64,000 bases of DNA from NCBI RefSeq assembly GCF_000174355.1, contig NZ_ACIS01000006.1, forward strand, positions 270,318 to 334,317, written 5' to 3'. The notes under the pieces are model-generated. The model saw nothing but the letters and a program-made list of their open reading frames with translations. It was not told the DNA's origin and ran no database searches. The stretch comes from Pseudogulbenkiania ferrooxidans 2002 (GTDB taxonomy: Bacteria; Pseudomonadota; Gammaproteobacteria; Burkholderiales; Chromobacteriaceae). Both the position numbers and the translations under genes were made by a program. This document shows positions 56,953 to 64,000 of this stretch, piece by piece (position 1 is the stretch's first letter; the number at the start of each line of letters is the position of its first letter).

Positions 56953-58108
56953 TGTCTTGATCCGCGAAGCCGGCCGCTTCGACCTGGCAACGCCGGCCAG
57001 CACCACGCTCACCGACAACGAGGCCGAAGTCGGCCGCGTCATGCAGATCTGTAATGCTTGCCGCTATTGCGAAGGGTTTTGTGCTGTGTTCCCGGCCATG
57101 ACCCACCGGATCGAATTCGAAAAGGCCGACATCCATTACCTCGCCAACCTGTGCCACAACTGCGGCGCCTGCCTGCACGCCTGCCAATACGCGCCGCCGC
57201 ACGAGTTCGCCGTCAACGTCCCGCAGGCCATGGCCAAGGTGCGCGGCCAGACCTACAGTGACTACGCCTGGCCGCCCGCGCTGGGCGCGCTCTACCGCCG
57301 CTCCGGGCTGACCGTGGCGCTGGCGTTGGCAGGGGGGCTGGCGTTGTTCCTGATGCTGCTGCTCGGCACACGCGCCGAGTTGCTGGGCCAGCCCCTGGGC
57401 GGAGATTTCTACGCGTTCTTCCCGCACAACACGCTCGCACTGCTGTTCGGTGCCGTGTTCGGTTTTGCGGTACTCGCGCTCGGCGTTGGCGTTAGCCGCT
57501 TCTGGCGCAGCATTACGCCGGGAGAGGCCACCGGCCCGGCCGTGGCCGAAGCCACGCACGACGTACTGCGCTTGAAGTATCTCGATGGCGGCCACGGCGA
57601 AGGCTGCAACAACGCGGACGATGCCTTCACTTTGTGGCGCCGGCGTTTCCACCACTTCACCTTCTACGGCTTTCTGGCCTGTTTTGCCGCCACCGCCGTC
57701 GCCACCCTCTACCACTACCTGCTGGGAATGCCGGCGCCTTACGCCCTGACCAGCCTGCCGGTGTTGCTGGGAAGTATCGGCGGGGTCGGCTTGCTGATCG
57801 GTCCGGCCGGCTTGCTGTGGCTGAACTTGCGGCGCCACCCGGCGCAGGGCGATGCCGCGCAAAAACCGATGGACCGTGGCTTCATCGCCTTGCTGCTGCT
57901 CACCAGCGCGACCGGCCTCGCCGTGCTGGCCGGGCGCAACAGCGGCGCCATGGGGGTCCTGCTCGCCGCGCACCTCGGGGTCGTCATGGCGCTGTTCGCG
58001 ACGCTGCCCTACGGTAAGTTCGCGCACGGCATCTACCGTTCGGCGGCCTTGTTGAAGTGGGCGATCGAAAAGCGTCAGCCCAACCGGCTGTCACTGGGGT
58101 CGGACTGA
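56939..58108 (+). CDS. tcuB: Tricarballylate-utilisation electron-transfer membrane protein TcuB
   Basis: 389 residues. Two 4Fe-4S sets near the N-terminus (Cys38/41/44/48 and Cys72/75/78/82) and about six membrane helices from residue ~125, where histidines in 'YHYLLGMP' and others could bind haem. It reoxidises TcuA's FAD and passes electrons to the quinone pool. ATG 56939 has AAGGGA upstream; the earlier codon at 56906 is inside tcuA. Confidence 0.93.
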   Translation: MKQLDVLIREAGRFDLATPASTTLTDNEAEVGRVMQICNACRYCEGFCAVFPAMTHRIEFEKADIHYLANLCHNCGACLHACQYAPPHEFAVNVPQAMAKVRGQTYSDYAWPPALGALYRRSGLTVALALAGGLALFLMLLLGTRAELLGQPLGGDFYAFFPHNTLALLFGAVFGFAVLALGVGVSRFWRSITPGEATGPAVAEATHDVLRLKYLDGGHGEGCNNADDAFTLWRRRFHHFTFYGFLACFAATAVATLYHYLLGMPAPYALTSLPVLLGSIGGVGLLIGPAGLLWLNLRRHPAQGDAAQKPMDRGFIALLLLTSATGLAVLAGRNSGAMGVLLAAHLGVVMALFATLPYGKFAHGIYRSAALLKWAIEKRQPNRLSLGSD

Positions 58109-58280
58109 CCGTCAGCTCATGGCGGCGGGCCCGGTGCGGCCGTGGCGGGGAAGGCAGGGGAGGGGTTCGCTGCTTCGCCGGTACCGGCGGAGCATGCGGG
58201 TGATCGAGGTGGAGTCAGGCTGTTTGGGCTGGCGGTGGCCGGCTGTGCCCGCCCGCCGCCTTGCCCGTCGCGGGGCGTTG

Positions 58281-59174
58281 CTACTGCGCCGGCTTGTCGC
58301 TGAGCGCGCTGAGGTTGGCCTTCAGCTGCGCGCCCATCGGCATGTTCAGATTCATGCCTTTGGGGGGGATCGGGGATTCGAACCACTTGCGGTAGAGCCG
58401 CGTGAATTCGCCCGATTTCATCAGGCGGGCGAGGGTGCCGTCCACCAGCGCCTTGAACTCGGGATCGTCCTTGCGCAGCATGCAGCCGTAGGGCTCCACC
58501 TGCAGCGCGTCCCCCACCACCTCGAGCGAATCCGGGTTCTTGGCGTTCGCTTTCAGGCCAAACAGCAAGATATCGTCGAGCGCCAGCGCCACCGCCTGAT
58601 CGTTTTCCACCAGTTGCAAAGCGTCGCCGTAGTCCTTGCCCAGGACGAACTGCATGTCGAGGTGGTTGTCGGCGCTGTACTGGCGGATGACCTTCTCGTT
58701 GGTGCTGCCCGCCGTCGAGGCCACGGTCTTCTTGGCCAGGTCGGCGTAGCTCGTGATATGGGCGGTCTTCTTCGCCAGCAGGCGCGTGCCGGCATAGAAG
58801 TGGCTGATGGCAAACGCCACGTCCTTGCCACGCGCCGCGTTGTTGGTGGTCGAACCGCACTCCAGGTCGTAGGTGCCGTCCACCAGCAAGGGGATGCGGT
58901 TCTGCGAGGTGACCGGGATGGCGGCCACTTCGAGGTTCGGTTTTTTCAGCTTCTTGCGCACATCGTCGACGATGGCGTTGGTCAGATCCACGGAGAACCC
59001 CACGGCCTTGTCCGAGCCCGGCAAATAACTGAAAGGCACGGCGGCTTCACGGTATGACACGGTGATCTTGTTGCTCGCGGCCACCTTTTCCAGCGTGGAC
59101 GCCGCAACAGCCGGCAGGGTGCAGGCCAGGCCGGTGGCGATCAAAGCAGTCGTCATGAGTTTCTTGGTCTTCAT
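58281..59174 (-). CDS. Solitary GltI-type amino-acid ABC transporter substrate-binding protein
   Basis: 297 residues. Signal peptide ('MKTKKLMTTALIATGLACTLPAVA') then a family-3 binding-protein fold ('ITVSYREAAVPFSYLPGSDKAVGFSVDL', 'DLECGSTTNN', 'ARLMKSGEFTRLYRKWF'), closest to glutamate/aspartate-binding GltI. There are no ABC permease or ATPase genes next to it, so it must work with one elsewhere or as a sensor. AAGGA seven bases upstream sets the start. It is transcribed away from the tcu genes. Confidence 0.9.
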   Translation of the reverse strand: MKTKKLMTTALIATGLACTLPAVAASTLEKVAASNKITVSYREAAVPFSYLPGSDKAVGFSVDLTNAIVDDVRKKLKKPNLEVAAIPVTSQNRIPLLVDGTYDLECGSTTNNAARGKDVAFAISHFYAGTRLLAKKTAHITSYADLAKKTVASTAGSTNEKVIRQYSADNHLDMQFVLGKDYGDALQLVENDQAVALALDDILLFGLKANAKNPDSLEVVGDALQVEPYGCMLRKDDPEFKALVDGTLARLMKSGEFTRLYRKWFESPIPPKGMNLNMPMGAQLKANLSALSDKPAQ

Positions 59175-59341
59175 GTTTTTCCTTTCTGTTGGATGGACTG
59201 CTCCAATGGAGGTGCGCTCCTCCTTCTCTGGATGACAGCAACGGTTCCGAATCCGATGCAGTCCAGATCACTATAGAGGTGGGCGTGGCGGCGATGCCTG
59301 CTACGGGACAGCTTTGTTTGACGAAGCGCAAGTGTTTGGTT

Positions 59342-59713
59342 TTAGTGATAGGTCCGAAGCCGCACCAGCTCTTCGTGCAACCATTGCCGGCTTGTCACGG
59401 TCGCCCCGCCGTTGCACCGCACCTGGTACGGTTGGCCGCTCAGACTGCTTGCCGTGGCGGCCCGCTCGATAAAGTCCTCGGTGGTCGCGATCAGGTTTCG
59501 CGCCACTAAATAGCGGTATTTGTCGCGTATATGCGCCTGCGCCGTTTTGGCGTCGTGCCAGGAGCCATTGCGATAAAACTGGCAGCCGGAGCCTTCGATA
59601 TAGCCGAGCAGAAAACTCACTTCCATTTGCACCGCGGCGGGGGGCTCCGCACGCGCCGCGGGCGGCCATAGCAGCCCCAGCATCAATACCGCCCCGGCGT
59701 ATCTCGACTTCAT
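59342..59713 (-). CDS. DUF5329 secreted protein
   Basis: 123 residues. A signal peptide (to about 'ARAEPP', residue 22) is followed by the DUF5329 pattern: 'FLLGYIEGSGCQFYRNGSWHDAKTAQAHIRDKY', 'TTEDFIERAATASSLSGQPYQVRC'. Two cysteines can form a disulphide. Function unknown. It overlaps the phospholipase-D lipoprotein gene by ATGA and so is produced with it; AAGGA upstream. Confidence 0.85.
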   Translation of the reverse strand: MKSRYAGAVLMLGLLWPPAARAEPPAAVQMEVSFLLGYIEGSGCQFYRNGSWHDAKTAQAHIRDKYRYLVARNLIATTEDFIERAATASSLSGQPYQVRCNGGATVTSRQWLHEELVRLRTYH

Positions 59714-61305
59714 AGTTCCTTGTCCAGTGGCAACAGAGAAAGGGTATGGGCCTTGATTCTTTCCTCGGCGTTGCGGGCCGGCTCTTCGTCGTACTCAACG
59801 GCCTTGCCGTTTTCCTCGGTGTGCCACACCAGACCGGGAGCCTTCCCCGTTTCGCTTGGCCGCAGTGTCAGCCGGTAGGAGTTGACCGGCTGTACCATGG
59901 CGTCAAAACGCTGGGCAATCTGCCGGGCGAGGGCGGGGCTGTCGATGATCAAGCCTATCTCGGTATTGAGATGCATCGAACGCTGATCGAAATTCATCGA
60001 GCCGATGAACACCTTCCGGCGGTCGAAGACAAACAGTTTGGCGTGCAGCGAATAATTGCCGAAACGGGAGATCGCCGCGCTCTGGCCGCTGCCTTTGGCG
60101 TTTCCCAGCAACGATCGCACCTCGTACAGCTCCACACCCTGCTCGAGCAGGGGCACCCGGTAATGCATATAGCCGGAATGAGCCAGCAATACGGTGGTCG
60201 ATTCGAGTGAATTGGTCAGTATCCGCACCCGGACGTTGCGCTGGCGTAGCTGTTTGAACAGGCGCATGCCTTCGTTCCCGGGGATCAGGTAGGGCGTCAC
60301 CATCAGTAATTCGGATTGCACCGCAAGCGTCGTGTTGGCTACCGGGCGCTGCATCAGCTGCCCTACCATCGCGCCCTGCACCACCTTGCGCTTGTCGGGG
60401 CTGTCGTAGACCAGTTGCGCCGGCGCCCAGGTCAGCGGCAAGCGACCGGAGACCATCCCCTCAAAGGGCTCGCCAGTGGCTACCCGCCTGACGTAGTCGA
60501 CACCACTGGCTTTCAACTCCTGATGCTGCTCGTTCAAGGCGTCGCGATGCTCATTCAATTCGGCATGCGAGGGTTTCTTGCCGACCAGTGCCGCAACCGG
60601 GATCGACAGCGGGCTGTTCCAGTACTCATCGAAAGACCTCGAGAGCTGGGGGATGATAGGGCCGGCGGCAAAGACGTCCTCGTCGGCGAACTGGGATGCG
60701 GGGTTGATCTGAAAGTATTGATCGCCGATGTTGCGCCCGCCAAGCAGCGCCATGGCGTTGTCCACGACCAGCAGTTTATTGTGCATCCGGTAGTCGAGGC
60801 GGGAGGCGTTGAACATGAACTCGATGGATCGGAACAGCTTCGAATGGCCGCGGTACGTGAACGGGTTGAAGAGACGAATCTCGACCGAAGGATGGGCTGC
60901 CAGACGGGTAATCTGCTCGTCCCCAGCCTCCGTTTCCGCATCGTCGATCAGCACGCGTACGTGTACCCCGCGATCTGCCGCGCGCAGCACCGCTCCGGTC
61001 AGCAGCCGGCCCGTTTCATCCCCACGGAAAATGAAGTATTGAAGGTCGAGAGAGCGTTCGGCGGCGTTGATCATCTGCATGCGGGTCAGAAAGCCGTCGG
61101 CGCCGACTGGGATGATGCGAAAACCGGAGTGGCCGGCATGGGCCCGCGCCGCCTGGTCAAACAGCCGGCCAAGCCAGGTCTCCTCGGGGTGAGCCAGCGC
61201 CGTGGAGGCGGTTTTGGCAACATCCGACCCCGGTGGCAGCGAACGGCAGCCACTGAGGATGGCGACCATCAGTACGACAAGCACAAGCTGGAGCCGGTGG
61301 ATCAT
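59710..61305 (-). CDS. Phospholipase-D-family lipoprotein (cardiolipin-synthase-like)
   Basis: 531 residues. Lipobox 'LSGC' (Cys20) after a hydrophobic leader makes it a lipoprotein. Two PLD domains each have an HKD motif: His175-Lys177-Asp182 ('HNKLLVVDN') and 'HAKLFVFDRR' in the second half, with 'GSMNFDQRS' behind. Such proteins make or break phosphatidyl diesters in the envelope. The start at 61305 has GGGGAG upstream; an earlier in-frame codon at 61371 puts 22 extra residues before the leader. The DUF5329 gene is coupled to it. Confidence 0.88.
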   Translation of the reverse strand: MIHRLQLVLVVLMVAILSGCRSLPPGSDVAKTASTALAHPEETWLGRLFDQAARAHAGHSGFRIIPVGADGFLTRMQMINAAERSLDLQYFIFRGDETGRLLTGAVLRAADRGVHVRVLIDDAETEAGDEQITRLAAHPSVEIRLFNPFTYRGHSKLFRSIEFMFNASRLDYRMHNKLLVVDNAMALLGGRNIGDQYFQINPASQFADEDVFAAGPIIPQLSRSFDEYWNSPLSIPVAALVGKKPSHAELNEHRDALNEQHQELKASGVDYVRRVATGEPFEGMVSGRLPLTWAPAQLVYDSPDKRKVVQGAMVGQLMQRPVANTTLAVQSELLMVTPYLIPGNEGMRLFKQLRQRNVRVRILTNSLESTTVLLAHSGYMHYRVPLLEQGVELYEVRSLLGNAKGSGQSAAISRFGNYSLHAKLFVFDRRKVFIGSMNFDQRSMHLNTEIGLIIDSPALARQIAQRFDAMVQPVNSYRLTLRPSETGKAPGLVWHTEENGKAVEYDEEPARNAEERIKAHTLSLLPLDKEL

Positions 61306-61684
61306 CACACTACTCCCCGCCGCTCCCGGGAGAGAACCAACCGGTTGGTTGCCAGGTGACGCCATCGTCACCGGCCTGGTTGGAAAACGGACCGTGACGG
61401 AACCTCTCCGGCGGGGCGGCTATTGATGTATATGACTCCGGATTCAACCGGTAGATGCAACCGCGGGGTGAAGTTATTTGGCAAGTGTTTTTTAGTGTAG
61501 TTTTTCCTTGGTCACGCATGCCCTTTCCGCGCCACCGTATCGAGCCGGGCCGGTGTTTGGCTGACGACGAGTACGCTGCGGTAGCGCGGCGCGAAAGGGC
61601 CGCCGAGCGCCTGTGGTCTCCGTTCAAATAAGGCCCAGTCCCTCGGGGCGGGCTGCATCCGCAAGGAGGGCGGAGCCCGCCGCC
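61306..61684. other. 379-base intergenic region, no gene seen
   Basis: Lies between two minus-strand genes. It holds an AT-rich stretch (about 61470-61510) that may be the promoter of the phospholipase gene and GC-rich inverted repeats near 61647-61681 (GGCGGGCT/AGCCCGCC) just after the LysR stop. No protein frame convinces. Confidence 0.4.
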
Positions 61685-62596
61685 TCACGGCCAGGTGCGG
61701 CTGGCGGCAAACTCGGCGGCCACCTCGCGGATCAGCGCCCATACCGTTTCGGCCAACGGCGACAGCGAGCGATTCTTGCGGCGCACCAGCATCAGCGAGC
61801 GCTCGACGGCGGGGAAGAGCGGCCGCACCACCAGATCGCTGGCTTCCGGCAAGGGCAGCGCCAGGATGGGCAGCACGCTGATGCCGATGCCGGCCTCGAT
61901 CATGCGGTACACGGTGGTGGAATGCCCGAGTTCCTGCGCCACCCGCATGCTCACCTGCTGCTGGGCGAATGCCTTGTCGATGAGCGGCCGGCTGCCCGAG
62001 GCGTAGTCGAGCAGCACCAGCGGCTCGGCGGCGAGTTCGCTCCAGGCGACCGACTCGTTTCCGGCGAAGCGATGATCGGCCCGGCAGACCAGGCAGAACG
62101 GCTCCTGCAGGATGGTCTCGCAATACAGGTCGTCAGCACCGAGCGGGTCGATGATCACTCCGAAATCGACCTCCCCGCTGCGCACGCTGGCGAGCACCAG
62201 CTGCTGCACCTGGTCGCGCAACATCAGCGACAGCTTGGGGTAGCGCTCGGCGCTGCGGGCGATGCACGAGGGCATCAGGTTGGCCGAAATGGTCGGGCTG
62301 GCCGCCACCCGCACTCGTCCCTGGCGAGTTTCGCCCAGCTGGCGGGTTTCGGCGAGGCAACCCTCCAGTTCGTCGAGCAGCCGTTCCAGCGTGCCGGCCA
62401 GGTTTTGCCCGGCCTCGGTCAGTGCCACGTCGCGGGTGGTGCGGTCGAGCAGCTTCAGGCCCAGCTCGCCCTCCAACTCGCGCAGCGCGTGGCTGACCGC
62501 CGGTTGCGACAGGCCGATCGCGTCACCGGCGCGACTGAAACTGCGATGCCGGGCAACGGCAAGGAAGGTACGCAGCTGGCGTAGCGAAATGTTCAT
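61685..62596 (-). CDS. LysR-family transcriptional regulator
   Basis: 303 residues. N-terminal helix-turn-helix ('RQLRTFLAVARHRSFSRAGDAIGLSQPAVSHALRELE') and the LysR effector domain ('QGRVRVAASPTISANLMPS'). Start at 62596 gives the standard 'MNISLRQLRTF'. Divergent from a YfeH-like symporter gene, which is its likely target together with its own gene. Confidence 0.92.
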   Translation of the reverse strand: MNISLRQLRTFLAVARHRSFSRAGDAIGLSQPAVSHALRELEGELGLKLLDRTTRDVALTEAGQNLAGTLERLLDELEGCLAETRQLGETRQGRVRVAASPTISANLMPSCIARSAERYPKLSLMLRDQVQQLVLASVRSGEVDFGVIIDPLGADDLYCETILQEPFCLVCRADHRFAGNESVAWSELAAEPLVLLDYASGSRPLIDKAFAQQQVSMRVAQELGHSTTVYRMIEAGIGISVLPILALPLPEASDLVVRPLFPAVERSLMLVRRKNRSLSPLAETVWALIREVAAEFAASRTWP

Positions 62597-62717
62597 GCAG
62601 GAATTGAATGAATTGATCAGATAAATCCATTTGAATTCTATATCGGCTGGCAGCAAAAATAACGCCAATGAATGGAGGGCAGCGTTTGCTCTCGCAAGCG
62701 ATCATCAGGAGCACCCC
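62597..62717. promoter_or_regulatory. Divergent LysR / YfeH control region
   Basis: About 120 bases, AT-rich at the left, with TGAATTGATCAGATAAATCCA-like text that holds T-N11-A type sites for LysR proteins. Promoters for both genes should lie here; exact boxes are not clear. Confidence 0.4.
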
Positions 62718-63710
62718 GTGGCACGACCCCGTTTCCTCCCCGACAACTTCACGCTGGCGCTGGTCATCACCGTGCTGCTCGCCACGTTCCTGCCCTGCGA
62801 AGGCCAAACGGCCGTGGTCTTCGGCAAGGTGACCTATGCCGCGATCGCGCTGCTGTTCTTCCTGCATGGAGCGAAGCTGTCGCGCGAAGCGGTGATCGCC
62901 GGGGCAACGCACTGGCGGCTGCACCTGCTGGTGTTCGCCAGCACCTTCATCCTGTTCCCGGCGATGGGCTTTGCGCTCAAACCCATCCTGTCCCCGCTGG
63001 TGACGCCGGACCTCTACCTGGGCGTGCTGTTCCTGTGCGCGCTGCCGGCCACGGTGCAGTCCTCCATCGCCTTCACCTCGATGGCGCGCGGTAATATCCC
63101 CGCGGCGGTGTGCAGCGCATCGGCGTCGAGCCTGATCGGCATCTTCCTGACCCCGCTGCTGGTCAGCGTGCTGGTGGTATCGCACGCCGGCGGCGCCAGC
63201 TCGTGGCACTCGATCATCGACATCATGGTGCAACTGCTGCTGCCCTTCCTGGCCGGTCAGGTGGCCCGACGCTGGATCGGCGGCTGGGTGGAGCGCAACA
63301 AGGCGATGCTGCGTTTCGTCGATCAGGGCTCGATCCTGCTGGTGGTCTATACGGCGTTCAGCGAGGCCGTCATCCAGGGACTGTGGCACAACACCCCGGT
63401 GAAGGCGCTGGCCGGGCTGCTGGTGGTCAACGGCGTGTTGCTGGCGCTGGCGCTGTTCGCGACACGCACCGCGGCGCGCAAGCTCGGTTTCAATAAGGAA
63501 GACGAGATCACCATCGTCTTCTGCGGCTCGAAGAAGAGTCTGGCAAGCGGTATCCCGATGGCCAACGTGCTGTTCGCCGGCCATGCCGTAGGCGCAATCG
63601 TGCTGCCCCTGATGCTGTTCCATCAGGTCCAGCTGATGGTGTGTGCGGTGCTGGCGCAACGCTACCGGCATCGTCCGGAGAGCCCGGCGGCGGCCAAACA
63701 GACCATTTGA
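62718..63710 (+). CDS. YfeH-like bile acid:sodium symporter family protein
   Basis: 330 residues. About ten membrane helices. '[15 protein letters not shown]' and '[23 protein letters not shown]' are the SBF-like (PF13593) signatures; E. coli YfeH is the nearest known. It imports an organic anion with Na+; substrate unknown. The start is GTG 62718 with AGGAG six bases upstream. A divergent LysR gene probably regulates it. Confidence 0.9.
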   Translation: MARPRFLPDNFTLALVITVLLATFLPCEGQTAVVFGKVTYAAIALLFFLHGAKLSREAVIAGATHWRLHLLVFASTFILFPAMGFALKPILSPLVTPDLYLGVLFLCALPATVQSSIAFTSMARGNIPAAVCSASASSLIGIFLTPLLVSVLVVSHAGGASSWHSIIDIMVQLLLPFLAGQVARRWIGGWVERNKAMLRFVDQGSILLVVYTAFSEAVIQGLWHNTPVKALAGLLVVNGVLLALALFATRTAARKLGFNKEDEITIVFCGSKKSLASGIPMANVLFAGHAVGAIVLPLMLFHQVQLMVCAVLAQRYRHRPESPAAAKQTI

Positions 63711-63723
63711 ACCTCGCGCATCG

Positions 63724-63864
63724 ATGGCAAGCCCTCGCGATCGCACCGTCCGGGAACGGGCTTCCGGGTCAGCCCAGCCAACCCAAGGCCAGGCCAGCGC
63801 GACCGTCTGGACCTGCGACTTCTCCTACGACTACGTGCGCATCAACGCCGACTACCGCAGCTGA
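63724..63864 (+). pseudogene. Possible gene remnant or 46-codon small protein
   Basis: A short frame with a compositionally protein-like C-terminal end ('[17 protein letters not shown]'), while its N-terminal half looks like random GC-rich DNA. It may be the remains of a larger gene or a small protein. A terminator follows. I do not recognise it. Confidence 0.25.
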
Positions 63865-63922
63865 ACCCGATCCCGGGTTGGCCGAAGCCCGGCCCACCCG
63901 CCAGAAATGGCACTCACCCTGA

Positions 63923-63951
63923 AAAAAGCCGGCGATTTCGCCGGCTTTTTG
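63923..63951 (+). terminator. Intrinsic terminator
   Basis: Perfect 12-base stem AAAAAGCCGGCG / CGCCGGCTTTTT with an ATTT loop, and more Ts after it. Confidence 0.92.
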
Positions 63952-64000
63952 CTTTTTTGCATGGCGCGGACGGGCCGGAAGCGGCGCGGCGGGCGGTATC

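Noticed and set aside
58370..58390. GGTTCGAATCCCC on the minus strand, like a tRNA T-loop
   Set aside because: It lies inside the binding-protein gene (Trp-Phe-Glu-Ser-Pro) and has no acceptor stem or anticodon arm around it.

Overview
The window is about 64 kb of dense, GC-rich (mid-60s percent by eye) bacterial chromosome. Gene content points to a betaproteobacterium, most plausibly in the Neisseriales/Chromobacteriaceae. It has rlmJ, truC, an xseB-ispA-dxs operon, folE2 as a GTP cyclohydrolase, a LiuR-like operator before a thiolase, a full dsbD and a tricarballylate (tcu) locus. The genus cannot be named from the sequence. No rRNA, tRNA, CRISPR array, prophage or complete insertion sequence is visible. 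Mobile DNA is limited to MITE-like repeats.

Layout. 1-9.5 kb: 3' end of a pgaB-like gene, RNA-modification genes (rlmJ, truC, an RluF-type gene), an antiporter / YbdK ligase / class-I amidotransferase operon, and small conserved proteins. 9.8-15.6 kb: YkgJ-like protein, thiolase, AI-2E-type exporter, dsbD, alpha/beta hydrolase. 15.6-20.8 kb: folE2 with a Zur-like site, an MgtC/DUF4010 membrane protein, dxs-ispA-xseB. 21-24.3 kb: a MoaD-like/BNR-repeat pair and a divergent EamA exporter/AraC regulator. 24.5-31.7 kb: giant Lhr-type helicase, then an Hsp20-Lon operon. 31.8-37.5 kb: pirin, a small secreted protein, a FUSC/YccS-type transporter, a CYTH-CHAD protein. 37.5-42.4 kb: a MITE, then a translationally coupled cell-wall operon (polysaccharide deacetylase, DUF4015 glycosidase-like protein, SxxK hydrolase fused to NamZ/DUF1343). 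42.4-47.5 kb: YhiI-RbbA-YhhJ-type ABC system. 47.7-51.5 kb: GntR regulator with twin operators, glutamine-synthetase-like ligase, class-III aminotransferase. 51.8-58.1 kb: PrpF-family tautomerase, DctA-type carrier, LysR, TcuA, TcuB, which together look like a tricarballylate/trans-aconitate use locus. 58.3-64 kb: solitary amino-acid binding protein, DUF5329 protein, phospholipase-D lipoprotein, LysR and a divergent YfeH-like symporter.

The most striking unexplained signal is a 14-base word, AAGGTTGGCCGAAG. I count nine perfect copies on both strands, inside and outside genes, including one head-to-tail doublet. This is the behaviour of a DNA-uptake sequence or another genome-wide signal, but the word does not resemble the published Neisseriaceae uptake-sequence core. 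Two related MITE-like elements with 20-base inverted ends are the second notable non-genic structure.
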